Shown: positions 1 through 7,901, counted from the first letter of the stretch. The stretch is 14,311 bases of DNA from an uncultured Collinsella sp. (GCA_937969105.1 CALBUZ010000153.1:1-14311), one strand, 5' to 3'. The notes: generated from the sequence alone by a model not told the origin. A program made the numbers and translations.

Positions 1-63
1 AAGCAGAAGACGGCATACGAGATTCAAGTGTGACTGGAGTTCAGACGTGTGCTCTTCCGATCT
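1..63 (+). other. Illumina TruSeq indexed adapter (sequencing artefact)
   Basis: The sequence matches the P7 flow-cell primer lacking only its first C (1-23), then the six-base index TCAAGT (24-29, reverse complement ACTTGA, which I recognise as TruSeq index 8), then the read-2 primer ending in GCTCTTCCGATCT (30-63). Genomic DNA starts at 64. Translation of this stretch gives peptides known as adapter contamination in protein databases, such as TGVQTCALPIS and CSSDL on the plus strand and KSTRLNSSH on the minus strand. Any ORF starting before 64 is artefactual. Confidence 0.98.
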
Positions 64-319
64 CTTACGGGCCACGTCCGCGCCGTTGCGCCGCGCAGTT
101 TCCCCCTTCGGGCCACGCGATTCTGGCGCCTGCGATGGATTTCTCGGATCGTGCGCCGCAAAACCCCAGTTGGCGAATGGCGGGCGCCCTGTCTCCGTCC
201 AAACCGCGTGGCCCGAACCGCCAAACCGTGCAGCGTCCGCGCTCCGGCGTGGCCCGGAGGCGGAAAGCGCGTGCTCCTCGCGATACAATGGCGGCGGAAA
301 ACCGCGGAAAGGGGAGCAA
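64..319. other. Non-coding or unassigned leader before the first mazG
   Basis: All frames here are open for a while because of high GC, but none gives a recognisable protein, and I cannot identify the gene that would lie upstream of the contig end. A TACAAT hexamer at 284-289 is a plausible -10 box for mazG, about 30 bases before its start codon, but there is no convincing -35. Nothing else is supportable. Confidence 0.4.
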
Positions 320-1285
320 ATGGAGTTCGTGCCGGGCAAGTTCAACCAGCCGGAGTGCCGCGTGGCGGATGGCCGCGCCCTCTCGGACCTCGTGGACGAG
401 CAGAATGCGTCGCGCGCCGACGCCCCGACGGCACACCCGCAGCTCGACCGGCTTATCCGTACCATCTGGCGCTTGCGCCAGCCCGACGGCTGCCCCTGGG
501 ATCGTGAACAGACCCACGCTTCCATCACGGTGAATATGGTCGAGGAGGCCTACGAGGCGGTCGATGCCATCGACGAGCACGACACCGCTCACCTTTGCGA
601 GGAGCTCGGCGACGTGCTCGAGCAGGTGCTCCTCCACGCACAGATGGCCGCTGACGCCGGCGAGTTCGACATCGACGACGTGGCCCGCGGCCTCAACGAG
701 AAGCTTGTTCGCCGTCATCCCCACGTGTTCGGTGACCTTGCGGCCGCTGTGGACGGCGTCGCCCCTACCGGCTACGACGAGGCCCGCCCCGACGACGCCG
801 CTGCCGACGCGCCCGCGGTCCTCGACATCTGGGACGACGTCAAACGCCTGGAACGCGAGGCCAGAGGCGAGCTCTCCGGCGCCGAGGCGGGGCTCCTTGA
901 CTCGGTGCCCGCAAGCCTGCCCGCCCTCATGCAGGCTCAGAAGATCTCGAAGCGCGCGGCCAAGGCGGGCTTCGAGTGGGAGACCACGGCGGACGTCTGG
1001 GATAAGGTCGCCGAGGAGCGCGAAGAGTTCGAGGCCGAGGAGCCGGGCTCCGACGCGGCCGCTGCCGAGTTCGGCGACCTTCTCTTTGCGTTGGTAAACG
1101 TCGCGCGCAAAGAGGGGATTGACGCTGAGGAGGCCCTCGCCGCGTCCAACCGGAAGTTCCGCCGGCGCTGGGCCTGTATTGAGGAGGCTGCGCGTGCCGA
1201 GGGCCGTGCGGCAGACGACCTGAGCACCGCGGAGCTGAACGAGCTTTGGGAGCGTGCGAAGGCTGAGGAGAAGCCCGCCCGCTAG
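320..1285 (+). CDS. mazG: MazG-type nucleoside triphosphate pyrophosphohydrolase, copy 1
   Basis: Predicted cytosolic enzyme that hydrolyses (d)NTPs to the monophosphate and PPi. It is 321 aa, against about 260 in E. coli MazG. The ATG at 320 follows GGGGAG and fits the family start far better than any upstream ATG; the longer open frame back to 47 begins inside adapter. The N-terminal MazG domain spans about residues 40-145, with WRLRQPDGCPWDREQTH (50-66), Mg-binding EExxE at E75/E76/E79 and EELGD at 94-98. A second MazG domain in the C-terminal half has EEREEFEAE and FGDLLFALVNVARKEG. Residues 1-40 and an Ala/Asp-rich linker between the domains are extra. By hand count, 72 of 99 aligned residues across the N-terminal domain are identical to the second mazG (7051-7899), so the two are homologous but clearly diverged. 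Confidence 0.93.
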   Translation: MEFVPGKFNQPECRVADGRALSDLVDEQNASRADAPTAHPQLDRLIRTIWRLRQPDGCPWDREQTHASITVNMVEEAYEAVDAIDEHDTAHLCEELGDVLEQVLLHAQMAADAGEFDIDDVARGLNEKLVRRHPHVFGDLAAAVDGVAPTGYDEARPDDAAADAPAVLDIWDDVKRLEREARGELSGAEAGLLDSVPASLPALMQAQKISKRAAKAGFEWETTADVWDKVAEEREEFEAEEPGSDAAAAEFGDLLFALVNVARKEGIDAEEALAASNRKFRRRWACIEEAARAEGRAADDLSTAELNELWERAKAEEKPAR

Positions 1286-1305
1286 CCGTCGCGCGACCGT
1301 TCCTC

Positions 1306-1314
1306 TGGTATAAC
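1306..1314 (+). promoter_or_regulatory. Putative extended -10 promoter for divIC copy 1
   Basis: TGGTATAAC, an extended -10 (TGn followed by TATAAC), lies in the 95-base gap between mazG and divIC, with its end 67 bases before the divIC ATG. No good -35 is visible, as is common with extended -10 promoters. The mirrored divIC at 4616-5377 has the same TGnTATAACT arrangement upstream. A short GC hairpin (GCCGCC TTCC GGCGGT) follows within the leader. Confidence 0.5.
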
Positions 1315-1380
1315 TGACACAAAGACCGAGTCGGCCGCCTTCCGGCGGTCGCCCAAACACACCTAAAACGAAGCGACGGC

Positions 1381-2085
1381 ATGAACAACACCACGGACAC
1401 CTATAACAACGGCAGGCCCGCGCACCTTTCGGGTGCCGAGGCCCGCGCTGCCGCGGACGCCGCGCGTGGAATCGCGCCTAGGGCGCTCGCACCTGCCGGC
1501 CGCACGGCTGCCGGCTATGCCGCCGACGGACGCCGCCCGCGAACGCGCTCTTCTCGCCAGGACGATCGCGGCACGCAGCGCGCCAACCGCAGGCGCGACG
1601 CCCGCGTGGCGCCCGATCGCGCGAGCGAGTCTCACCCGGCGGCGCCGCGCCGCGAGGCCGCTTCGACGCCGACGATCGACGTCAACGGCGCGCTTTCCGC
1701 GATCGGCAGCTTCGTGATGAACTTCCGCGTCGTCCTTCTTGTGCTCGCGCTCTTTGTCGGCCTGATCCTGGCTATGTACGGTCCCGCGAAGACCTACTAC
1801 TGCGCGTGGCGAAAGGGTCAGGACCTGCAAGCGCAGCTCGACGAGTACAACGCCAGCAACGACCAGTACAAGGCGGACATCCAGGGCCTTCAGACCCGCG
1901 AGGGCATCGAGGACGAGGCGCGCCGGCGCGGTTACGTGTCGGAGGGCGAGACCAAGGTCGTCGTCGAGGGGCTTGACGAGGGCGCTGACGGCTCGACGTC
2001 GAGCGCCGATGGCTCCGATCAGCAGGCGGAGCAGCCTTGGTACATCGAGCTCGGTGACAAGGTTTTCCACTACATCGGCAACTGA
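1381..2085 (+). CDS. DivIC/FtsB-like septum formation initiator protein, copy 1
   Basis: Single-pass membrane protein of 234 aa, expected to act in divisome assembly with FtsL- and FtsQ-type partners. Residues 1-110 are Arg/Ala-rich, low-complexity and probably disordered, and cytoplasmic. A transmembrane helix covers about 115-133 (VVLLVLALFVGLILAMYG). A coiled-coil-like stretch (about 143-185) follows, including the family-typical LQTREGIEDEARRRGYV, where the conserved element normally reads 'GIEdiAR..lG.v.pGE'. The acidic Ser-rich tail ends in PWYIELGDKVF. Start: the ATG at 1381 is the first in frame, with only a weak ribosome-binding site. It lies 44 bases before ppx, probably in one transcript. 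The PWYI tail motif is shared with the second copy. Confidence 0.82.
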   Translation: MNNTTDTYNNGRPAHLSGAEARAAADAARGIAPRALAPAGRTAAGYAADGRRPRTRSSRQDDRGTQRANRRRDARVAPDRASESHPAAPRREAASTPTIDVNGALSAIGSFVMNFRVVLLVLALFVGLILAMYGPAKTYYCAWRKGQDLQAQLDEYNASNDQYKADIQGLQTREGIEDEARRRGYVSEGETKVVVEGLDEGADGSTSSADGSDQQAEQPWYIELGDKVFHYIGN

Positions 2086-2129
2086 CCCGCGGCGGGCTTC
2101 TTGCGCGGAAAGACCAGAAAGGACGCGGC

Positions 2130-3140
2130 ATGAGGCGCATTGCGTGCATCGACATCGGGACGGTGACGGCGCGGCTTGCCGTCGCCGACGTGGAGGGCGG
2201 GCGTGTGCGGCGCTTGGCCAAGACCTCCTGCATCTGCAATCTCGGGCAGGGCGTGGACCGCACGCGGCGACTCGATCCCGAGGCCATGGGCCGCGTGGTC
2301 TCGTGCTGCCGCGAATATCTTGCCAGTGCCGTCTCGGCCCGTGCCGAGGCCGTGTGCTGCACGATGACGTCGGCCGCGCGCGACGCGGAGAACTCCGCCG
2401 ACCTCGTGATCGCCTTGCGCGGCCTGGGCCTCGAGCCCGAGGTCATTCCCGGCGAGGTCGAGGGCGCCCTGACCTTCCTCGGCGTGGCGCAGGACTTCGG
2501 CGGCAAGAAGATCCTTGTGGCCGACAACGGCGGCGGCTCGACCGAGCTTGCTTGCGGTGTGCTCAACGACGGTGTGCTTGACCTGCAGTTCGTTTGCTCG
2601 ACGAACGTCGGCTGCAGGAGAATTACCGATAAGTTCCTGAGCGGCGGCTCGGAGCTTCCGGCTGCTGCGGACCTTGCGGCGGCGCATGAGTTCGCCGCGG
2701 GCCTCTTTGCGCCCGAGGCGCGAAAGATCGCGGGGCTCGCGCCCGAGGCGCTCGTCGTGTGCGGCGGCACGGTGACCACGCTCGTGGCCATCGACCTCGC
2801 GCTTGAGCCGTACGACTCAAGCCGCGTCCACCTGGCGCGCCTCTCGGCCGCGAAGGTCGCCGAGCTCGAAGACGCCCTTGCGGCAAAGACGGTCGAGCAG
2901 CGCGCCGCCATGCCGGGCATCCAACCCAAGCGCGCGCCCGTGATCTTGGGCGGCGCGGTGGCTATCGGCGAGCTCATGGCGCAGACCGGTTTTACCGAGC
3001 TCACGGTGAGCGAGTCCGACCTGCTCTTTGGGCTTTCGCTCACGGCGGCGACGGCGCTGCCGGGCACCGAGGGCGAGCCCTCTCCCGTTGGTTGGAAACC
3101 GACCATGCGCCCACTGCCACGCGACGCCAAAGTCGGCTAG
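2130..3140 (+). CDS. Ppx/GppA-family exopolyphosphatase or pppGpp phosphohydrolase, copy 1
   Basis: A 336-aa actin-fold phosphatase of the short class, likely cleaving terminal phosphates of polyphosphate or pppGpp; sequence alone does not separate the two. The N-terminal phosphate loop is CIDIGTVTARL (6-16). GEVEGALTFLG (108-118) carries E111, the position of the family's catalytic Glu. The second phosphate loop is NGGGSTEL (133-140), and a third glycine motif reads CGGTVTTLVA. AAAGGA precedes the ATG at 2130 with good spacing. The gene is last in a mazG-divIC-ppx set and its stop is 32 bases before tRNA-Leu. By eye it is about half identical to the ppx at 3594-4595; both end in a GWxP tail. 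Confidence 0.9.
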   Translation: MRRIACIDIGTVTARLAVADVEGGRVRRLAKTSCICNLGQGVDRTRRLDPEAMGRVVSCCREYLASAVSARAEAVCCTMTSAARDAENSADLVIALRGLGLEPEVIPGEVEGALTFLGVAQDFGGKKILVADNGGGSTELACGVLNDGVLDLQFVCSTNVGCRRITDKFLSGGSELPAAADLAAAHEFAAGLFAPEARKIAGLAPEALVVCGGTVTTLVAIDLALEPYDSSRVHLARLSAAKVAELEDALAAKTVEQRAAMPGIQPKRAPVILGGAVAIGELMAQTGFTELTVSESDLLFGLSLTAATALPGTEGEPSPVGWKPTMRPLPRDAKVG

Positions 3141-3172
3141 ACTAGACGGGCACGTAACATCGCGTCGCATTC

Positions 3173-3257
3173 GGGGGCGTGGCGGAATTGGCATACGCAG
3201 CGGCCTTAAAAGCCGCGGCCGAAAGGATTGTGGGTTCGAGTCCCACCGCCCCTACCA
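3173..3257 (+). tRNA. tRNA-Leu (anticodon UAA)
   Basis: An 85-base class II tRNA with encoded CCA (3255-3257). The acceptor arm pairs 3173-3179 with 3247-3253 (one G-U), the anticodon stem is GCGGC/GCCGC around the loop CTTAAAA (anticodon TAA), a long variable arm follows, and the T arm is GTGGG-TTCGAGT-CCCAC. It sits 32 bases after ppx copy 1 with no clear promoter of its own and is followed 10 bases later by a terminator. Confidence 0.97.
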
Positions 3258-3267
3258 TTTGGCTTTT

Positions 3268-3306
3268 ACGAGCTCGTGTCCCCCGGGGATGCGGGCTCGT
3301 TTCTTT
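3268..3306 (+). terminator. Rho-independent terminator after tRNA-Leu
   Basis: ACGAGCTCGTGTCCCC pairs with GGGGATGCGGGCTCGT (3268-3300), with three G-U pairs and the innermost pairs opened to form the loop, then TTCTTT. It is closely similar to a second terminator at 3464-3504. Confidence 0.8.
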
Positions 3307-3435
3307 AAGATGCCGGCGGGACTCGAACCCGCGAGGGGGCGAGCGTTAAGCGGACGCGCAGCGTCCGTAGCGAGCCGGCGAGGGCGCCGACAGGCGGCCG
3401 AAGCCGGTGCGTATTTGCGCAGCAAATACGCAGAC
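3307..3435. repeat. Multi-hairpin element inserted behind tRNA-Leu
   Basis: This segment holds no plausible gene but dense structure. At 3316-3332, GCGGG-ACTCGAA-CCCGC is an exact T-arm geometry in antisense (minus strand reads GCGGG-TTCGAGT-CCCGC). CGGACGC-GCA-GCGTCCG lies at 3351-3367, and TGCGTATTTGC-GCA-GCAAATACGCA at 3408-3432; both are perfect stems capped by the same GCA triloop. CCGGC (3375-3379) can pair with GCCGG (3403-3407) around further GC stems. The element is bounded by the tRNA terminator on the left and a copy of the tRNA 3' end on the right. I suspect a dispersed tRNA-associated repeat family, but cannot count copies here. Confidence 0.6.
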
Positions 3436-3453
3436 GTCCCACCGCCCCTACCA
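3436..3453 (+). repeat. 18-base direct repeat of the tRNA-Leu 3' end
   Basis: GTCCCACCGCCCCTACCA repeats 3240-3257 exactly, 196 bases downstream, including the CCA. The remainder of a tRNA is absent, so this is a remnant or an attachment-site-like duplicate, not a second tRNA. The similarity continues into the following terminator. Confidence 0.85.
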
Positions 3454-3463
3454 TATATTGTTT

Positions 3464-3504
3464 ACGAGTCCGTATCCCCCAAGGGATGCGGACTCGTTTC
3501 TTTT
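3464..3504 (+). terminator. Second copy of the tRNA terminator
   Basis: ACGAGTCCGTATCCC pairs with GGGATGCGGACTCGT around a CCAA loop (3464-3497; one G-U pair), followed by TTCTTTT. Sequence and position relative to the tRNA 3' end match the terminator at 3268-3306, making the two an imperfect tandem repeat of about 196-base period. The similarity runs on into a GCCGG-GGG stretch after each. Confidence 0.8.
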
Positions 3505-3521
3505 GGACGCCGGTGGGGCTC

Positions 3522-3592
3522 TAAGTTGCGGTGGAATAGATCCTGTTTATACCGTTTACCAGCTTATTTAGGAACTATTTCACCGCAACTTA
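3522..3592. repeat. 18-bp inverted repeat abutting the ppx copy 2 stop codon
   Basis: TAAGTTGCGGTGGAATAG (3522-3539) pairs with CTATTTCACCGCAACTTA (3575-3592), with a single G-T. The 35-base AT-rich loop contains CAGCTTATTTAGGAAC, nearly repeated as CAACTTATTTAGAGGG at the right edge. It ends one base beyond the ppx stop. There is no T-tract on either side, so it is not a classical terminator; it could block the convergent transcripts or be a small dispersed repeat. Confidence 0.7.
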
Positions 3593-3593
3593 T

Positions 3594-4595
3594 TTAGAGG
3601 GCGCTCAGGCTCGGGGTCCAGCCGATGGTGGGGGCGGCGCCGTCGAGAGTCTCGTTGATGGTGGCGGCCATGCCGGCGAGCAGGCTGTTCTCGCTCACGG
3701 TAAGCGCCCTGTAGCCGCCGGCTCGCATGAGCTCGCGGATTACCACGGCGCCAGCCAAGATCACGCCCGCGCGTTTGGGCTGCACACCCGGTAGCGCGGC
3801 GATGCTGTCCGCGTCCAGCGTGGACATGCGCTCGATAGCGGCCGAGACCTGCTCCAGCGAAAGCTCGCGCAGGTGCACGAAGCTCGAATCATACGGCTCC
3901 AGCTCGTGGACCAGAGCCACCAGCGTAGTCACCGTGCCGCCCACTGCGACCAAGCGTTCGGCGCGCTCAAAGTCGACAGGCAGACTCTCAAAGTAGCCCG
4001 CAAACTGCTCGTTTGCCCATGCGGCAGCGGCAGCAAGCTCGCCGTCCGCAGGCGGCAGCGCCGAGAAAAACCGCTCCGTCACACGGCGGCAGCCAATGTC
4101 CAGCGAGCGCGTCCCTTCTAGCGCAAAGACGCCACGCTCCGGCGCATAGACGCCCGTCGCGAGCTCCGTGGATCCGCCACCCGAATCGGCAACAATAATG
4201 CGCTCGCCGGCAAAGTCGTGCGCCACGCCAAAAAACGTCAGGCGTGCCTCGACCTCGCCCGGAATCACCTGCGGTTCGAGCCCCAGCTCGCGCAGGCCGT
4301 CCAGCAGCAGGGCGGCATTGGACGCATCGCGCGCGGCACTCGTGCACGTGGTGCAGATGCACACGGCCCCAAAGGCATGCGCCTCGTCCACAAACATCCG
4401 GCACGCAGCGAGCACACGCTCAACGGCCGCCTCGCAAAAGCGACCTGTCGCGTCAACGCCCTCGCCCAGATCGGTAATCTCGGTATGCTTGGACGATTCC
4501 ACGATCGCCCCGCCCTCGACCTGGGCCAACACCAGTCGCGACGACACCGTTCCCAGGTCGATCGCCGCCACCTTATAGCGTTTGCAATTTGTCAT
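3594..4595 (-). CDS. Ppx/GppA-family exopolyphosphatase or pppGpp phosphohydrolase, copy 2
   Basis: A 333-aa homologue of the phosphatase at 2130-3140, on the opposite strand and facing it. It has the same ordered motifs: AAIDLGTVSSRL near the N terminus, IPGEVEARLTFFG with the catalytic-Glu position, DSGGGSTELATG, and GGTVTTLVA, then QPKRAGVILAGA and the GWTP tail. The EAR sequence after GEVE is nearer to the family consensus than the EGA in copy 1. The ATG at 4595 has a strong GGAGGGGA site and begins 20 bases after the divIC stop, so it is co-transcribed with that gene. The substrate (polyphosphate or pppGpp) cannot be settled from sequence. Confidence 0.92.
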   Translation of the reverse strand: MTNCKRYKVAAIDLGTVSSRLVLAQVEGGAIVESSKHTEITDLGEGVDATGRFCEAAVERVLAACRMFVDEAHAFGAVCICTTCTSAARDASNAALLLDGLRELGLEPQVIPGEVEARLTFFGVAHDFAGERIIVADSGGGSTELATGVYAPERGVFALEGTRSLDIGCRRVTERFFSALPPADGELAAAAAWANEQFAGYFESLPVDFERAERLVAVGGTVTTLVALVHELEPYDSSFVHLRELSLEQVSAAIERMSTLDADSIAALPGVQPKRAGVILAGAVVIRELMRAGGYRALTVSENSLLAGMAATINETLDGAAPTIGWTPSLSAL

Positions 4596-4615
4596 TGCGG
4601 GCTCCCCTCCGGGCG

Positions 4616-5377
4616 CTATTTGCCGTTGGACACGACCGTCTGGCCCTCGACACCGTTAAACCCAAACAGCATGTCGAGCGCCTGGATGTACCACGGCGCG
4701 TCCTTACCAACTTCTTCGATTTCCTTGGCAACTTCGCTGGCCTTCTTGGCGTTCGACGACTTTTTGCTCGACGACGAGTCCGAATCGTCATCCAAGCCCA
4801 GCACGTCAATCTTGGTCTCGCCGGGCATCACCAGGCCCAGGTCCTCGGATGCCGCGTCCTTGATACCCTCCTCTGAGAGCAGCTTGTCGACGCTTTTTTG
4901 CAGCTCATCATTGTATTGCTGACGAATCTCGACCTGCTTGGCCAAGATATCGCTCGAACGCTTTGCCACGTACAGATCGCGCACGGGGAAATACAGGCTC
5001 ACGAGCACCAGGGCAACGACAATGCCGATGAATAGCCCTCGCTGAGGACCGTGGGTAAAGTCGTAAATCGCCTTGACCACTGCGTTGTCGTTGGCGTAGT
5101 GCATGAAGTCCGAGCCCGAAAGACGGTTCGAGGGCCTGGTCGACTTTTCGTGCGTTTGAGCCGAGGGGCGCTGAGCATGCGTCGGGCGCGCCGAACGTGA
5201 CGGGCAATCCGTCGGCATATTCATTTGAGCACGGGGGTGTGAGGCACTTGTCGGACGCTGTGCGCGTCGATCGGCGCCGGCGTAGTCGGACCCGCCGAGC
5301 TGCACGGTAGGTGCGAGGCGAGGCGACGGCTCGCGCGAACCGGCGGAATAATACCTGTTGTCGTAAATCTGATCCAT
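4616..5377 (-). CDS. DivIC/FtsB-like septum formation initiator protein, copy 2
   Basis: A 253-aa single-pass membrane protein. Residues 1-110 are polar, Pro/Ser/Arg-rich and probably disordered; the transmembrane helix is about 114-132 (GLFIGIVVALVLVSLYFPV). A coiled-coil-like stretch follows at about 138-170, then LSEEGIKDAASEDLGLVMPGETKI, the FtsB/DivIC-type element. A Ser/Lys-rich low-complexity linker and the motif APWYIQALDMLF close the protein. I place the start at the ATG at 5377, preceded by AAGG at suitable spacing; the open frame runs up to 5518 but that would cross both the promoter and the eno terminator. The N-terminal tail shares no clear identity with copy 1, while membrane, coil and PWYI regions correspond. 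Confidence 0.85.
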   Translation of the reverse strand: MDQIYDNRYYSAGSREPSPRLAPTVQLGGSDYAGADRRAQRPTSASHPRAQMNMPTDCPSRSARPTHAQRPSAQTHEKSTRPSNRLSGSDFMHYANDNAVVKAIYDFTHGPQRGLFIGIVVALVLVSLYFPVRDLYVAKRSSDILAKQVEIRQQYNDELQKSVDKLLSEEGIKDAASEDLGLVMPGETKIDVLGLDDDSDSSSSKKSSNAKKASEVAKEIEEVGKDAPWYIQALDMLFGFNGVEGQTVVSNGK

Positions 5378-5420
5378 GTGCGCCTTGTGCGGTTGAGGTT
5401 TGTTTGCGCTAAGTCTTTTA

Positions 5421-5429
5421 GTTATAGCA
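5421..5429 (-). promoter_or_regulatory. Putative extended -10 promoter for divIC-ppx copy 2
   Basis: On the minus strand TGCTATAAC (extended -10) ends 43 bases before the divIC ATG, in the short interval after the eno terminator. The same TGnTATAACT pattern precedes divIC copy 1. No -35 box is convincing. Confidence 0.5.
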
Positions 5430-5466
5430 CGAGCGCCCGCACCGCCTTCGCCAGCCTTTGCTCGAC

Positions 5467-5500
5467 ATAAAAAAGGCGCTGAGCCATATGGCCCAACGCC
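5467..5500 (-). terminator. Rho-independent terminator of eno
   Basis: On the minus strand GGCGTTGGGCC pairs with GGCTCAGCGCC around an ATAT loop (two G-U pairs), followed by six T residues. A further hairpin (9 bp, GCGGGGCGG/CCGCCCCGC, 5528-5558) lies between this terminator and the eno stop codon and may protect the transcript end. Confidence 0.88.
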
Positions 5501-5571
5501 CATAGTGCTTTGCGGCATCCAGCCAAGGCGGGGCGGAACCGAGTCAACCCCGCCCCGCGAGTACCACTTGT

Positions 5572-6873
<1,302 letters not shown>

Positions 6874-6913
6874 TCACTTGGAAACGTAGTGGTTGCAAGC
6901 GACCGGCTGACCG

Positions 6914-6977
6914 TGCACCGTCGGTGCGCCTCCGTAAGTTAGCCATGTCGCACTTTTTGCATTATGCCCTAAGTTAG
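6914..6977 (-). promoter_or_regulatory. Putative eno promoter and leader
   Basis: The 138 bases between the mazG terminator and eno hold, on the minus strand, GGGCATAATG with a CATAAT -10-like hexamer at 6961-6966, but no clear -35. The octamer TAAGTTAG (plus strand) occurs twice, at 6935-6942 and 6970-6977, one copy on each side of the hexamer. A small hairpin GCACC-GTC-GGTGC lies at 6915-6927 in the presumed leader. A promoter must be somewhere here because the upstream gene is terminated; the exact box is a guess. Confidence 0.35.
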
Positions 6978-7000
6978 TCGAGGGATACACTTGTTTTTCG

Positions 7001-7046
7001 AAAAATTTAGCGGGAACGATGAGGCGTGTCAGCTCGTCGTTCCCGC
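7001..7046 (-). terminator. Rho-independent terminator of the larC2-yfcE-mazG unit
   Basis: GCGGGAACGATGAG (7010-7023) pairs with CTCGTCGTTCCCGC (7033-7046), one G-T pair, 9-base loop. Read on the minus strand it is followed by TAAATTTTT. It begins 4 bases after the mazG stop codon. Confidence 0.88.
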
Positions 7047-7050
7047 GGTT

Positions 7051-7899
7051 TTACTCCTCCGCCTTTGCGGCATCCCACAGGTCGTTGAGGCCATGGGTCG
7101 AAAGCTCAGCCAGATCCACATGGGCGTTGGCCGCCATCTGCTCCATCGCGGCCCAGCGACGGCGGAACTTGGCCGTGCTCGCGCGCAGGGCGCTCTCGGC
7201 GTCGATGCCCTCCTTGCGCGCAACGTTGACCAGGGCAAAGAGCAGGTCGCCAAACTCCATCTCGCGCTCGGGCGAGCCGGGAGCCTCGGCCTCAAACTCG
7301 GCACGCTCCTCGGCGACCTCGTCCCACACGTCCTGGACCGTCTCCCACTCAAAGCCCACGGCCGCTGCCTTGCGCGACACCTTCTGAGCCTGCATCAGCG
7401 CCGGCAGATGCGTGGGCACGCCGTCGAGCAGCCCCTCGGGCGCAGCCTCGCCTGCCGCCACGGCTTTGTCCTTGGCGGCCTTCTCAGCAAGCTTGACCTC
7501 GTCCCAGATCTTGAGCACCTCGTCGGAGTTATCGGCATCCGCATCGCCAAACACGTGTGGGTGGCGGCGGATGAGCTTGGCGTCGATATCGCGTGCCACA
7601 TCGGCCAGCGTAAACTCACCGGCGTCCGCCGCAATCTGCGCATGCAGTACCACCTGCATGAGCACGTCGCCGAGCTCCTCGCGCAGATGCGCCGCGTCGT
7701 CCGCCTCGATGCAATCGAGCGCCTCGTAGGCTTCCTCGATCATGTTCTTACCGATGCTCTGGTGCGTCTGCTCGCGGTCCCACGGGCAGCCGTCGGGCTG
7801 ACGCAGGCGCCAGATGGTCTGCACCAGATGCTGCAGCTCGGCCGACGCGTCGACCAGCGTGGACAGGTCGCGCGAGCCCTCGGCATTTTGCTGAGCCAT
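7051..7899 (-). CDS. mazG: MazG-type nucleoside triphosphate pyrophosphohydrolase, copy 2
   Basis: A 282-aa protein with two MazG domains. The N-terminal one has WRLRQPDGCPWDREQTH (30-46), EEAYE (55-59) and EELGD (74-78); the C-terminal one has EERAEFEAEAPG and FGDLLFALVNVARKEGIDAE. Residue numbering is offset by exactly 20 from copy 1 through the N-terminal domain, where 72 of 99 residues match. It lacks the longer N terminus and linker of copy 1 and is nearer to the usual family size. The ATG at 7899 lies 2 bases after the yfcE stop, and its GGAGGAGG site is inside the end of yfcE, indicating coupled translation. It is the last gene of its unit, ended by the hairpin at 7001-7046. Confidence 0.95.
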   Translation of the reverse strand: MAQQNAEGSRDLSTLVDASAELQHLVQTIWRLRQPDGCPWDREQTHQSIGKNMIEEAYEALDCIEADDAAHLREELGDVLMQVVLHAQIAADAGEFTLADVARDIDAKLIRRHPHVFGDADADNSDEVLKIWDEVKLAEKAAKDKAVAAGEAAPEGLLDGVPTHLPALMQAQKVSRKAAAVGFEWETVQDVWDEVAEERAEFEAEAPGSPEREMEFGDLLFALVNVARKEGIDAESALRASTAKFRRRWAAMEQMAANAHVDLAELSTHGLNDLWDAAKAEE

Positions 7900-7901
7900 G
7901 G

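Noticed and set aside
47..1285. A 412-codon open frame that includes mazG copy 1
   Set aside because: Its first codons are sequencing adapter and the next 80 show no homology; the ATG at 320 has a ribosome-binding site and fits the family.
65..1360. A 431-codon minus-strand open frame opposite mazG copy 1
   Set aside because: It is the antisense of a recognised gene in GC-rich DNA, and it runs into the adapter flank; no motif seen.
1772..3130. A 452-codon minus-strand open frame opposite divIC and ppx copy 1
   Set aside because: Low-complexity Ser/Arg/Pro translation, antisense to two recognised genes.
3307..3435. CRISPR-like repeat units
   Set aside because: The two GCA-capped stems have different arm sequences and no regular spacer spacing.
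3436..3453. A second tRNA gene
   Set aside because: Only 18 bases of the 3' end are present; there is no anticodon or D arm.
3028..3597. A 189-codon plus-strand open frame across tRNA-Leu
   Set aside because: It crosses the end of ppx, the tRNA and both terminators; its peptides (for example CGFESHRP, AGLEPARG) are the usual false translations of tRNA sequence.
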